Source: Alteromonadaceae bacterium XY-R5
GTDB taxonomy: Bacteria > Pseudomonadota > Gammaproteobacteria > Enterobacterales > Alteromonadaceae
Reading direction: 5' to 3'
Assembly (NCBI GenBank): GCA_001660395.1
Contig: LXWE01000002.1
Location: forward strand, 806,001-870,000
DNA length: 64,000 nucleotides
Shown in pieces: positions 54,303 through 62,826 of this stretch. A program made the position numbers and the translations under genes. Position 1 is the first letter of the stretch. Each line of letters starts with the position of its first letter. The notes below the pieces were generated by a model. It had not been told where the DNA came from, searched no databases, and was given only the letters and a program-made list of their open reading frames with translations.

Positions 54303-55997
54303 GTGAAATCTCCTTTTATTATTTCTTTGCTTGCAGCCAGTGTTGGATTGGCTGCCTGCACCTCAACTGCTACGAACAATGCCGAACAGGCTAAGGCAAA
54401 ATTGGCCCCTACAGAGTATTACGGTACGTTAGAGCCGTTTTCGAAAGAGGCCATATATTTTTTGATGCTGGATCGTTTTGTTGATGGTGACTCTGGTAAC
54501 AACCATGAAGATCAAGGTGGGGAGCACCCTACGTTTAACCTTGAACTAAAAGGCCCGGATGGTCAAACCGCGAATGTTGGTTATATGGGCGGCGATTTGA
54601 AAGGCGTGATCGATAACACCGACTTTATCGCAGATATGGGCTTTACTGCGGTATGGACCACGCCGATTTTGGATAATCCGGATGAAGCCTTTGCTGGCGG
54701 TGAACCGATTGAATTCGGCGGTATGTTCCGTGATGGGGGGAAAACCGGTTATCACGGATACTGGGCCGATAATTTCTATAAGATTGATGAGCACTATCCA
54801 TCTGCGGGTTTAGATTACAAAGCCTATGTGCAAAAGCTGCACAGCGCAGGGTTAAAGTCGGTATTTGATATTGTCGGTAATCACGGTTCACCATCGTTTA
54901 GTATGCCAGTTGATCAGCCAAAATTTGGCGAACTATACGATATCAACGATAAACTGGTGGCGGATCATCAGAACCTGAAGCCAGAGGAGTTAGACCCGAA
55001 TAATCCTCTGCATACGTTCTACCATACCTTTCCGGATATCGCCCAGTTGTCGAATCTGAATGAAGAAGACCCGGGCTTGCGTGATTACCTGATCAATTCG
55101 TATCTGTACTGGATTGAGCAGGGTGCTGACGCCATTCGTATTGATACCATCAAGCATGTGCCACACCATTTCTGGAAAGAAACGTCAGATCGTATACGCG
55201 CGCAGCATCCCGGTTATTTTATGTTTGGTGAAAGCTTTGATTACAACGCTAACTTCATTGCCCAGCATACGCTACCGAAAAATGGTGGGGTCAGCGTACT
55301 GGACTTTCCGGGGCGTGAAGCCATGGTGAAAGTGTTTGAGCACCCGGATAGCGATTTTGCTGAGCTTAAAGGCTATCTGCATTTAACCCATGGCCCATAT
55401 ACCAATCCATATGAGCTGACGACTTTCTACGATAACCACGATATGCCGCGCATGAATGCCAGCGATAATGGCTTTATTGATGCCCATAACTGGCTATTCA
55501 CCAGCCGGGGTATCCCAGTGGTGTATATGGGGTCAGAAATGGGCTTTATGCGAGGAAAATCTGAGCATCAGGGGAACCGTAACTACTATGGTCAGGACAA
55601 CATTGAACTGGCGAAAACGCATCCGATTCACAATGCTCTGAGTAAAATTGCCAATGTACGTAAGCATACCCCGGCATTGCAAAACGGTTTGCAGGTCAAT
55701 GTGTTGCTAAAAGGCAATCAGGCTGTGTTCTACCGCGTATTACAAACCCAGGATGAAGCGCAAACCGCATTGGTATTGCTGAATAAGAGCGATACACCCA
55801 AGCAAATGTCTGTGAGTCAGTATTTGCAAGGCGGAGTCTGGCAGGAACAGCTGAATGGCGATGTGAAGAGTATCGAAGATGGTCAGGCGCTTGAATCCCT
55901 GGTCGCGCCCCATGGTGTGCAGGTTTGGGTACGCAGTGGTGAAGTGACTCAGCCAGACATGGTTAAGCAGTTAACCGAATTGATGGCAGATAAATAA
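54303..55997 (+). CDS. GH13 alpha-amylase-family lipoprotein
   Basis: Lipoprotein of about 564 residues (lipobox LAAC at about residue 19) with a complete GH13 domain: AVWTTPILDNP, FDIVGNHGSPS, AIRIDTIKH (nucleophile Asp), MFGESFDY (acid Glu) and FYDNHDMPRM (Asp). The GTG at 54303 is chosen since AAGGA lies seven bases upstream; the frame begins at TTG 54297 otherwise. Probably surface- or periplasm-facing and cooperates with the upstream amylase and transporter. It is distinct from the 50867 enzyme and lacks its N-domain. Confidence 0.9.
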   Translation: MKSPFIISLLAASVGLAACTSTATNNAEQAKAKLAPTEYYGTLEPFSKEAIYFLMLDRFVDGDSGNNHEDQGGEHPTFNLELKGPDGQTANVGYMGGDLKGVIDNTDFIADMGFTAVWTTPILDNPDEAFAGGEPIEFGGMFRDGGKTGYHGYWADNFYKIDEHYPSAGLDYKAYVQKLHSAGLKSVFDIVGNHGSPSFSMPVDQPKFGELYDINDKLVADHQNLKPEELDPNNPLHTFYHTFPDIAQLSNLNEEDPGLRDYLINSYLYWIEQGADAIRIDTIKHVPHHFWKETSDRIRAQHPGYFMFGESFDYNANFIAQHTLPKNGGVSVLDFPGREAMVKVFEHPDSDFAELKGYLHLTHGPYTNPYELTTFYDNHDMPRMNASDNGFIDAHNWLFTSRGIPVVYMGSEMGFMRGKSEHQGNRNYYGQDNIELAKTHPIHNALSKIANVRKHTPALQNGLQVNVLLKGNQAVFYRVLQTQDEAQTALVLLNKSDTPKQMSVSQYLQGGVWQEQLNGDVKSIEDGQALESLVAPHGVQVWVRSGEVTQPDMVKQLTELMADK

Positions 55998-56007
55998 CAT
56001 TGCATTG

Positions 56008-56033
56008 AAAGCCCGGTTTACCGGGCTTTTTTC
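56008..56033 (+). terminator. rho-independent terminator of the alpha-glucan operon
   Basis: AAAGCCCGG-TTTA-CCGGGCTTTT stem-loop with T tail, ten bases after the last stop codon. Confidence 0.9.
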
Positions 56034-56083
56034 TGTCTGTGGGGCATAAATGTTAACTATGCTAAATACTAACCCTAGTATTC

Positions 56084-56881
56084 ATGTGTCGGAATCAGAC
56101 ATTGGTGTGGCGAAAATTTGTTATCTGCCTGTTGGGACTACTCTTTCTGTCTTCGGTTTATGCCGAAACGCTGCGCATTGCTACCTTTGATTACCCCCCT
56201 TATCAGTATCGCTATCGTAATGAGGTTAAAGGCGTGGCGACAGAAATTCTCAAAGCGGCGTTTGCGCGAATGCAGCAACCGGTAAAATTCGAAACCTTTC
56301 CGTTTCAGCGTGCGATGGCATTTTTTCGTGAAGGTGAGGTGGATGTGATTTACACCTTTTATCGTATCCAGAATCGAGAAAGTTTTACCGATTACTCTAA
56401 TGAACCATTAATTAACCAAACCATCGGCCTGTTTGTCAGAGATGACAGTGATATTCGCTTTAGTGGCGAGTTGGCCAGTCTGAGTGACTATTCCTTCGGT
56501 CTGGTGCGTTATAGCTATGGCAGCGTGATTGATCAGGCAGTCGCGCGGGGCATCATTTCTCAGGTGCAATATGTGCCACATATGCAATTGAATATGGATA
56601 AGTTTTTAGCGGGGCGTTTTGATATTCTGCCCAGCGATCGCTGGGTGGCCTGGCATTACTTTCATTGTCACCCTGCGAAAAATAAAGTCGGTATCCGTGA
56701 ACTGCAGCCCAGCATTGAAACCTTTCCTGCCTATGTTGGCTTTAGCAAAGTGAATGGCCTGACCAAGCAGCGGGATCGTCTTGATCAGGCCTTGCGAGAT
56801 ATGCGCGCAGATGGGCAGTATGAAGCGATATTGCAGCGCTACAGTGAAATGCCGGTTAGCCAGATTGATTGCTTACCCTGA
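56084..56881 (+). CDS. periplasmic solute-binding-like protein
   Basis: 265-residue exported protein of the family 3 fold: hydrophobic signal ICLLGLLFLSSVYA, mature start ETLRIATFDYPPYQYRYRNEVKG, then EFPFQRAMAFFREGEVDVIYTF-like and LAGRFDILPSDRWVAW segments. Closest in pattern to the amino-acid-type members. GTG starts at 56084 and 56105 are both possible. No transporter is adjacent; it lies behind the alpha-glucan terminator. Confidence 0.75.
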   Translation: MCRNQTLVWRKFVICLLGLLFLSSVYAETLRIATFDYPPYQYRYRNEVKGVATEILKAAFARMQQPVKFETFPFQRAMAFFREGEVDVIYTFYRIQNRESFTDYSNEPLINQTIGLFVRDDSDIRFSGELASLSDYSFGLVRYSYGSVIDQAVARGIISQVQYVPHMQLNMDKFLAGRFDILPSDRWVAWHYFHCHPAKNKVGIRELQPSIETFPAYVGFSKVNGLTKQRDRLDQALRDMRADGQYEAILQRYSEMPVSQIDCLP

Positions 56882-56900
56882 TGGCTAGACCGCGCGAAGT

Positions 56901-57752
56901 TTATGAACTGGCGTCGCAATCTACACTGCCCAGACTGACATTTGTGCTGTCGCTGCTGATAAGGCAGTTATCTGCGCCACTTAATCCGACTCGCCCTTTG
57001 TTGACGGTGACATCATCGCTGCCCTGAATATAGATGCCCTGAATGGTGGCCCGGAAGATATCTACCGTGTTGACTTCAATGCCATTACTGCCAGAGACGG
57101 TGAACAACCCGCGTCCTGAGTCTCGGGAATAGACTTTTTCGACATACAGGTTGGGGCCAGCATTGTTAGCAAAGCGCATGGTGGCATAGCCATAGTCATA
57201 TTGACTGTTGCGGATCCCTGTGACCCGGCCGATGCTGCCGTTTCTGCTGCGATTCACTAACAGTCCGCATTTTTCGGTGTCCTGTGCGTAAATATCTTCA
57301 ATGGTGAAACCATTTACATCCCAAAGTTCGAGTGCATGTCCACCCTGATTGGTGGCCGAGATACCCGAGATAGTCACGCTTAAATTTTCAGTGCCCTGGT
57401 CAAATCGAATACCACCAACACTGTCGGGGTTATCGAGCATGGTAAAGTTTTCAATGGTAAAGCTGCTGCAACCACGAGCAAATAGCGCATATCTTGGGCT
57501 ACCAGTGACAGTGACATTTTTAATCGTCACCCCGCGTCGATTGAAACAGCGAAAAAGCCCATCATCGGTAATCGCGCTGCCGTCTATTGTGCGCCCTTCG
57601 AAGTCATAGGTTTCGTTATCAAGTAACGAAATTGCCGACGTGGGGGCATCAGATATTAGGCTGGTATCCGCCGCATGTACCGAGGTAGTCAGGCCGGTGA
57701 AAATTGCGATGACAAATGACAACGAATGCCCGAGTCTTTTTATATATTGCAT
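56901..57752 (-). CDS. exported right-handed beta-helix protein
   Basis: 283-residue protein with a signal peptide (cleavage near VHA-A) and repeated short strands with Asn/Thr/Ile ladders (VTIKNVTVTGSPRYALFARGCSSFTIENFTML, LSVTISGISATNQGGHALELWD), typical of parallel beta-helix (PbH1) repeats. It lacks the catalytic signatures of PL1 or GH28, so it may be a carbohydrate-binding or an uncharacterised lyase-like protein. Four Cys could form disulphides. No operon partner. Confidence 0.75.
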   Translation of the reverse strand: MQYIKRLGHSLSFVIAIFTGLTTSVHAADTSLISDAPTSAISLLDNETYDFEGRTIDGSAITDDGLFRCFNRRGVTIKNVTVTGSPRYALFARGCSSFTIENFTMLDNPDSVGGIRFDQGTENLSVTISGISATNQGGHALELWDVNGFTIEDIYAQDTEKCGLLVNRSRNGSIGRVTGIRNSQYDYGYATMRFANNAGPNLYVEKVYSRDSGRGLFTVSGSNGIEVNTVDIFRATIQGIYIQGSDDVTVNKGRVGLSGADNCLISSDSTNVSLGSVDCDASS

Positions 57753-58095
57753 AGTCTTGTGTCCTGTTAGTGGTGGTAGTTAGCGAATACCAAACTGGTA
57801 TTCGTTGCTGCATAAACACACCTGAAGAACCCGCAACTCGCGATGTGTTAATGGCAGTGTCAGTTGGTTAGTTTTTTATTCATGTTAATGAAATGTATCT
57901 TGGCTTTGGCGGGTAGCAAATTTGCACTGCGAGAAATTTCAATAGTGAATATTGATTGTTCAGGTGTTCAGGTGTTCAGTTATGTTGATGCCTGTCGCAA
58001 AAACGCAGAAGGATGCCAGATAAGCACGATACAGACTAAATTGAGTGGAATAAGCATGATCGTTTGGTGTTAATCGCCAGTCATTACTCGATGCT
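57753..58095. other. gene-free stretch
   Basis: Two overlapping 69-codon frames on opposite strands (57864-58073 and 57960-58169) lack ribosome sites and conserved features and are not accepted. A short tandem repeat of CAGGTGTT (about 2.5 units) lies near 57960-57979. Otherwise nothing is visible. Confidence 0.55.
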
Positions 58096-58548
58096 TTATC
58101 CGGGCGCTGAATGAAAGCTTTTACTTTGGGTAATAAAACCTCGGTTGGCCAGATACTGGAAAGCATCATCTTCGTTTAGGAATGATTTGGCCGGTTCAGG
58201 ACGACCTGGGAACGCCTTGTTGATACTGGAAAACTGATATTGTTTTAACGTGCTATCTGATACCACTTTTACGGACAGTGTCAGGCCGAAAACATGGTTT
58301 TCTTTGGACAGTTGAATGAGTGGCTCGGCTAGATCCGGGGTGCCTAATACGTACTCTAGTGTGTGATAAATTACAGCCCAGGATTGGCCTTCCAGTGGTT
58401 TACGTACTTTGGCGAAATCTCGACAAAAGCGTTCTGTGATCAATCTTTCCCAGGTACCGATACTTTTTGTCAAGACCACATTGTTTTCACGCCAAATCCA
58501 ATAGTGGGGACACTGTATGATACGGGTAGTTGGTTCGGTTGATGTCAT
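58096..58548 (-). CDS. uncharacterised protein, tandem paralogue A
   Basis: 150-residue cytoplasmic protein paralogous to the gene at 58606-59088. Shared motifs: a GTWERLITERFCRDFAKVRKPLE-like block, WAVIYHT, GTP, and a late EDDAFQYLANRGF. The strand/helix alternation and length recall small STAS-like regulatory domains, but I do not recognise a family. It probably forms a unit with its paralogue, which lies 57 bases upstream. Confidence 0.65.
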   Translation of the reverse strand: MTSTEPTTRIIQCPHYWIWRENNVVLTKSIGTWERLITERFCRDFAKVRKPLEGQSWAVIYHTLEYVLGTPDLAEPLIQLSKENHVFGLTLSVKVVSDSTLKQYQFSSINKAFPGRPEPAKSFLNEDDAFQYLANRGFITQSKSFHSAPG

Positions 58549-58605
58549 GTTTAGTTCACTGATACATCTGGTTAAGGCTAGTGTGGCACGGGACGATTCA
58601 TCTTA

Positions 58606-59088
58606 CTAATCAAGGTTAGGAGAAATGTCATCAACAGGAGTCAGTGCAGGAAAGGCCCTAAGACTGATCGCGAATCCCTGCGATACCAACCAATGGAAAG
58701 CATCTTCTTCCTCGATGAATCTTGCCTCGTTTATCGACATATTAATTTGCTTGCTGAGCATTTCGTACTGATAGGCTTTCAGCGCGTTTGGAGTAATGAT
58801 TTTAGCAGAAGCAGCTTGGCCTAATCGCAGGTTATCTTTGGCCAATGCCAATATCAGGGTTTGGAATTCGGGTGTGCCAACAATCCAGTCTTTGGTGTGA
58901 TAAATCACAGCCCAGTGGGAGTGTTCAAGAGGTTTGCGGATTTTTTCAAAATCACGAATAAAACGCTTGCTAATCAGGCCCTCCCAGGTACCACACAGAT
59001 AAACAAAGATAACGTTATCTTCTCGGCCAATTCGATAATGTGGGCAGACAACGCTGTAACCAATCTGAGTTGTTTGCTGTCCTGTCAC
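58606..59088 (-). CDS. uncharacterised protein, tandem paralogue B
   Basis: 160-residue paralogue of the previous gene, with CPHYRIGREDNVIFV, GTWEGLISKRFIRDFEKIRKPLE, HWAVIYHT and EEEDAFHWLVSQGF in matching order. GTG start at 59088 with AAGGAGC seven bases upstream. No signal or membrane segment. The pair is probably a recent tandem duplication; function unknown. Confidence 0.65.
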   Translation of the reverse strand: MTGQQTTQIGYSVVCPHYRIGREDNVIFVYLCGTWEGLISKRFIRDFEKIRKPLEHSHWAVIYHTKDWIVGTPEFQTLILALAKDNLRLGQAASAKIITPNALKAYQYEMLSKQINMSINEARFIEEEDAFHWLVSQGFAISLRAFPALTPVDDISPNLD

Positions 59089-59249
59089 CTAATGCTCCTT
59101 GAGGTCGTTCTAAGTTAAGTTGTGGTCCAGAAAGAAGAAAATTTCAAATATTGTTTCACTGCTAAAAATCGTTAAAACATCGCAATCTCCTTGTACTTGT
59201 GGGGGGAGAAGCGTAGTTTCTGTTTGAGGTTTTATTTCCCTTAGTATTT

Positions 59250-60158
59250 ATGTCTGACGTGTCACCATCCAACAAACAAGATCTTAGTTCACAGCCGAAT
59301 AGCCGTAAGATTAACCGGCTAAAAGTGTCTCTTTGTGCTGATTGGCAACCACAAGCGGATCTGCTTGCAGAGGAAGAACCGCTGGAAATTAATTTACGCT
59401 GGAAGGAAGTGTCATATCCGAAAGCCAGAACCTGGTTGGTTACTATGAGGACGCCAGGAAATGATCTGGATTTGGTAGTGGGAATGTTACTGACCCACGG
59501 CATTATCGACAGCATCAATCAGATTGTGTCTGTCGAGCATGATGAAGCGGATAATTCAGAGCAGAACGCAGGGAACCGAGTTGTGGCAACATTGGCTATA
59601 GTGCCCGATTTGGATGCACTTAATCGCGCGCACATGAGTTATGGCAGTTGTGGTGTGTGTGGCAGTACTTCGCTAAAAGCTCTGGCGTTGCATTTCGCTC
59701 CTCAGTTGGATGCCCAACAGGCGTGGCTTTTGGCAGAAAATTTGATGAGCTATCCGAAACTGTTGCGGCAACATCAACCTTTGTTTGATGCCACAGGGGC
59801 CGCGCACGGTGCAGGTTATATTGTAGAGAACGAATTGGTTGCTGTGGCAGAAGACGTAGGCAGGCATAATGCTGTCGATAAACTTATCGGAAAAATTCAA
59901 AAGGAACAGCTTTGGCATCCCCAGGGCACTTTAGTACTGAGTGGACGAGTCAGCTTTGAGTTAATGCAAAAGGCAGTTGCAGCTGCGCTTCCGGTGGTGG
60001 TTGCGGTAGGTGCACCGACGGCTTTGGCCTTAAAAGTGGCGCAGCAGTTTGATATTACTTTAATTGGATTTACCCGAGAGTACGAATTTAATCTTTACCA
60101 TGGGCAGCAGCGTATTCAAAAGTCTGCCCACACTGAATACCAGGCGGACAAGTTATGA
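59250..60158 (+). CDS. fdhD: formate dehydrogenase accessory sulfurtransferase
   Basis: 302-residue FdhD, which transfers sulfur from IscS to the molybdopterin cofactor of formate dehydrogenases. The active cysteines are in SCGVCGS (about residues 133-139), and the conserved GAAHGAGYI, EDVGRHNAVDKLIG and LSGRVSFELMQKA segments are present. It overlaps the next gene by four bases (ATGA), which argues that it matures that enzyme. No clear ribosome site precedes the ATG. Confidence 0.94.
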   Translation: MSDVSPSNKQDLSSQPNSRKINRLKVSLCADWQPQADLLAEEEPLEINLRWKEVSYPKARTWLVTMRTPGNDLDLVVGMLLTHGIIDSINQIVSVEHDEADNSEQNAGNRVVATLAIVPDLDALNRAHMSYGSCGVCGSTSLKALALHFAPQLDAQQAWLLAENLMSYPKLLRQHQPLFDATGAAHGAGYIVENELVAVAEDVGRHNAVDKLIGKIQKEQLWHPQGTLVLSGRVSFELMQKAVAAALPVVVAVGAPTALALKVAQQFDITLIGFTREYEFNLYHGQQRIQKSAHTEYQADKL

Positions 60159-62455
60159 CTCACAAAAAATACACTGGCTCCGCCGGTGGCTGGGGTGCAT
60201 TGAAGGCGACCACAGAGCATCTACTCAAAAGTGAGAATGTCGCCAAAAATATCGCTAATTTACTTAAGACCAATCAGGATGATGGCTTTGATTGCCCTGG
60301 ATGTGCCTGGGGTGAAAAGCATGAAAATAAACGTTTTCGTTTCTGTGAAAACGGTGCCAAAGCGGTTAACTGGGAAGCCACATCCCGACGTGTGGACGCT
60401 GACTTTTTTGCTAATCACAGCGTCAGTTGGCTGAAAAAGCAATCCGACTATTATCTCGAATATCAGGGCCGCTTAGCTGAACCCGTAAGCTACAACCCAG
60501 CCACGGATAAATATGAGGCTATCAGTTGGGATGACGCATTTGCGATGATAGCAAGGTATTTACATCAGTTGGATGATCCCAATCGACTGGAACTGTACAC
60601 CTCTGGCCGCGCCAGTAACGAAGCCGCTTTTGTGTATCAGTTGTTTGGTCGTCGTTTTGGTACCAACAACTTTCCTGACTGTTCAAACATGTGCCACGAA
60701 GCCTCAGGCCATGCCTTAATTGATTCTATTGGCATAGGTAAAGGCACAGTCACCATTGATGATTTTGAACTGGCAGATGCGATCTTTATTTTTGGTCAAA
60801 ACCCAGGTACCAACCATCCGCGCATGCTTGAAACGCTGGCTTCGGCCTACAGTCGCGGAGCTAAGGTAGTCGCGTTTAATAATCTGAAAGAACGTGGTTT
60901 GCAGCGTTTTACCAACCCGCAGCACCCGCTGGAAATGCTCAGTAATGGCTCAACGCCCACCACCAGTGATTATTTCAGTCCCAAGTTAGGTGGCGATATG
61001 GCGGTGGTGCGCGGTATCGTTAAGGTGTTGTATGCGAGACACAAAGTGGCTCAGCTGACAGGCAAAAGTATCTTCAATACCGCCTTTATTGCTGAACATA
61101 CCGTTGAGCTGGAACCTTATCTGGCAGAAGTGGAAGCGACAGAATGGGACGTGATTGAGCAGCAATCGGGTCTGAGTAAAGCCGAGATTCACTATATTGC
61201 CGATATCTACCAGCAGGCGGAGCGGGTGATCATTACCTGGGCCATGGGCATTACCCAGCACAAACACTCGGTGCAAACCATTCAGGAAATCACCAATCTG
61301 CAATTGTTGTTTGGTCAGATAGGAAAGCCCGGCGCGGGCTTATGCCCGGTGCGTGGTCATTCCAATGTACAGGGTGATCGCACCATGGGCATTAACGAGA
61401 AGCCATCGGCGGCGTTTTTGGACGCCATCGAAGCGGAATTTGGTTTTTCCCCGCCTCGCGCACATGGGCATAACGTCGTTCGCGCATTACAAGCGCTGGA
61501 GCAGGGCAATAGTAAGGTATTTATCGGACTTGGCGGCAATTTGGTTGCAGCTGCACCAGATACGGCACGCGTCGCAGCGGCGATGCGTAACTGTGACTTA
61601 ACCGTGAACATCGCTACCAAGCTGAACCGAAGCCATGTTAACCCAGGCAAGGCCAGCTTGATTTTACCCTGTATGGGACGGACCGATATCGACGTTCAGG
61701 TTGCTGGCCCACAAAAAGTGACGGTAGAAGACTCGTTTTCGATGGTGCATGCGTCGTCGGGCAGGGTAGAAGTGATGGATAACATTCGTTCAGAGCCTGC
61801 CATTATTTGCGGCATTGCGCAGGCGGTGTTGGGCGAAACTAGCGAAATTGACTGGCAGGCGATGGCAAATGACTACAGCGTTATTCGCGAGCATATCTCC
61901 CGGGTGATTCCAGGGTTTATTGACTTTAATCAGCGGATTGAACAGCCGGGTGGATTTTATCTCGGTAACAGCGCACGTAGTCTGGACTGGAAAACCAAAA
62001 GCGCTAAAGCTGTTTTTAGAAGCCATAAACTGCCAGACAGCATCGTACCGCTGCCTGCACACATGAGAGGAAAGCAACAGGTATTTACCTTACAAACCAT
62101 GCGCTCTCACGATCAGTACAACACCACCGTTTACGGCATGAATGACCGTTATCGTGGTATTGCCGGTGAACGCAAGGTGCTGTTTATTAACCCGGAAGAT
62201 ATCCGAGCACTAGGCTTAAAAGACGGCCAGTTGGTTGATATTCAAAGCCTGTGGTTGGATGACACCGAACGCAAAATCAGCGGTTTTAAACTGATCCCTT
62301 TTGATATCCCCAGGGGTAACGTTGGCGCCTATTTCCCGGAAGCTAACGCCCTGGTGCCGCTGGAAAGCTTTGGTGATGGCAGCGAAACCCCCACATCTAA
62401 ATCGATAGCCGTGCTAATAAGCAAGACAGACGAAATGCAGCTCTCAGTAAACTGA
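60155..62455 (+). CDS. YdeP/FdhF-family molybdopterin oxidoreductase
   Basis: 766-residue molybdopterin-containing oxidoreductase of the YdeP group, often annotated as formate dehydrogenase alpha-like. Typical segments are FDCPGCAWGE near the N-terminus, ELYTSGRASNEAAFVYQ, NNFPDCSNMCHEASGHALIDSIGIGKGTV, FGQNPGTNHPRMLETL, and the C-terminal cofactor domain with MRSHDQYNTTVYGMNDRYRG. YdeP proteins lack the usual 4Fe-4S domain of FdhF, and true formate activity is not certain. Coupled translationally to fdhD; no other dehydrogenase subunits follow. Confidence 0.9.
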   Translation: MTHKKYTGSAGGWGALKATTEHLLKSENVAKNIANLLKTNQDDGFDCPGCAWGEKHENKRFRFCENGAKAVNWEATSRRVDADFFANHSVSWLKKQSDYYLEYQGRLAEPVSYNPATDKYEAISWDDAFAMIARYLHQLDDPNRLELYTSGRASNEAAFVYQLFGRRFGTNNFPDCSNMCHEASGHALIDSIGIGKGTVTIDDFELADAIFIFGQNPGTNHPRMLETLASAYSRGAKVVAFNNLKERGLQRFTNPQHPLEMLSNGSTPTTSDYFSPKLGGDMAVVRGIVKVLYARHKVAQLTGKSIFNTAFIAEHTVELEPYLAEVEATEWDVIEQQSGLSKAEIHYIADIYQQAERVIITWAMGITQHKHSVQTIQEITNLQLLFGQIGKPGAGLCPVRGHSNVQGDRTMGINEKPSAAFLDAIEAEFGFSPPRAHGHNVVRALQALEQGNSKVFIGLGGNLVAAAPDTARVAAAMRNCDLTVNIATKLNRSHVNPGKASLILPCMGRTDIDVQVAGPQKVTVEDSFSMVHASSGRVEVMDNIRSEPAIICGIAQAVLGETSEIDWQAMANDYSVIREHISRVIPGFIDFNQRIEQPGGFYLGNSARSLDWKTKSAKAVFRSHKLPDSIVPLPAHMRGKQQVFTLQTMRSHDQYNTTVYGMNDRYRGIAGERKVLFINPEDIRALGLKDGQLVDIQSLWLDDTERKISGFKLIPFDIPRGNVGAYFPEANALVPLESFGDGSETPTSKSIAVLISKTDEMQLSVN

Positions 62456-62507
62456 GATGAGTGACTGAGACTTGCGTTGAATCCTATTTTTAAATATCGG
62501 AATTAGA

Positions 62508-62543
62508 CCTGATTTACGGATAAATAGAGTAAATCAGGTTTTT
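62508..62543 (+). terminator. rho-independent terminator after the fdh genes
   Basis: CCTGATTTAC / GTAAATCAGG ten-base-pair stem with an 11-base loop and five T's, 52 bases after the stop. Confidence 0.85.
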
Positions 62544-62595
62544 GGCTGCCCTGACTTCGTTATTTAGTAATCTCGCAATTGTTCTAGCCATAATG

Positions 62596-62642
62596 GGTAC
62601 ACCAGATTGATACACTAATAGCTGTGTACCTTTTGGTGTACC
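62596..62642. repeat. GGTACACC / GGTGTACC inverted repeats, possible integrase arm sites
   Basis: GGTACACC at 62596-62603 and its exact reverse complement at 62635-62642, with a partial copy (TGTGTACC) at 62623-62630. Short spaced repeats next to an attachment site are typical of tyrosine-integrase arm sites, but no integrase gene is present, so this is a suggestion. Confidence 0.35.
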
Positions 62643-62720
62643 TAAAAATTACAGAAGTCACTGGAAGCTAATGAACGTTAAAATACGCTAAGTTATTGAT
62701 TTTTCGTTGTTACAGGCAAT

Positions 62721-62746
62721 AAAAAAGACGCCCTAGGACGTCTTTA
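62721..62746 (-). terminator. rho-independent terminator in ssrA orientation
   Basis: AAAGACG / CGTCTTT stem with a T6 run on the minus strand, eleven bases beyond the tmRNA 3' end fragment. It looks like the original ssrA terminator. Confidence 0.8.
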
Positions 62747-62756
62747 AATATTGAAT

Positions 62757-62780
62757 TGGTGGAGCTGGCGGGAGTTGAAC
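62757..62780 (-). other. detached ssrA (tmRNA) 3' end, attR-like site of an integrative element
   Basis: On the minus strand these 24 bases read exactly as the conserved end of tmRNA: T-loop start GTTCAAC, stem CCCGCCAGCTCCA and terminal CCA. The rest of tmRNA, which should continue to the right, is missing and replaced by AT-rich sequence. A duplicated 3' end is the expected scar where an element integrates into ssrA. The intact gene should lie beyond the right edge. Confidence 0.75.
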
Positions 62781-62826
62781 TATTCATTTTATTAATAATA
62801 TCATAAGCTTATGTATTTAATTACGC

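Larger units (their letters stand above)
62456..62756. other. gene-free boundary region
   Basis: No gene. Contains the fdh terminator (62508-62543), inverted GGTACACC/GGTGTACC repeats (62596-62642) and the ssrA-oriented terminator (62721-62746), leading to the detached tmRNA 3' end. Confidence 0.6.

Noticed and set aside
57957-57980. CRISPR-like repeat
   Set aside because: Only about 2.5 contiguous 8-base units with no spacers; a simple tandem repeat.
57864-58169. two overlapping 69-codon frames on opposite strands
   Set aside because: No ribosome site, composition bias or homology signal; most likely chance.
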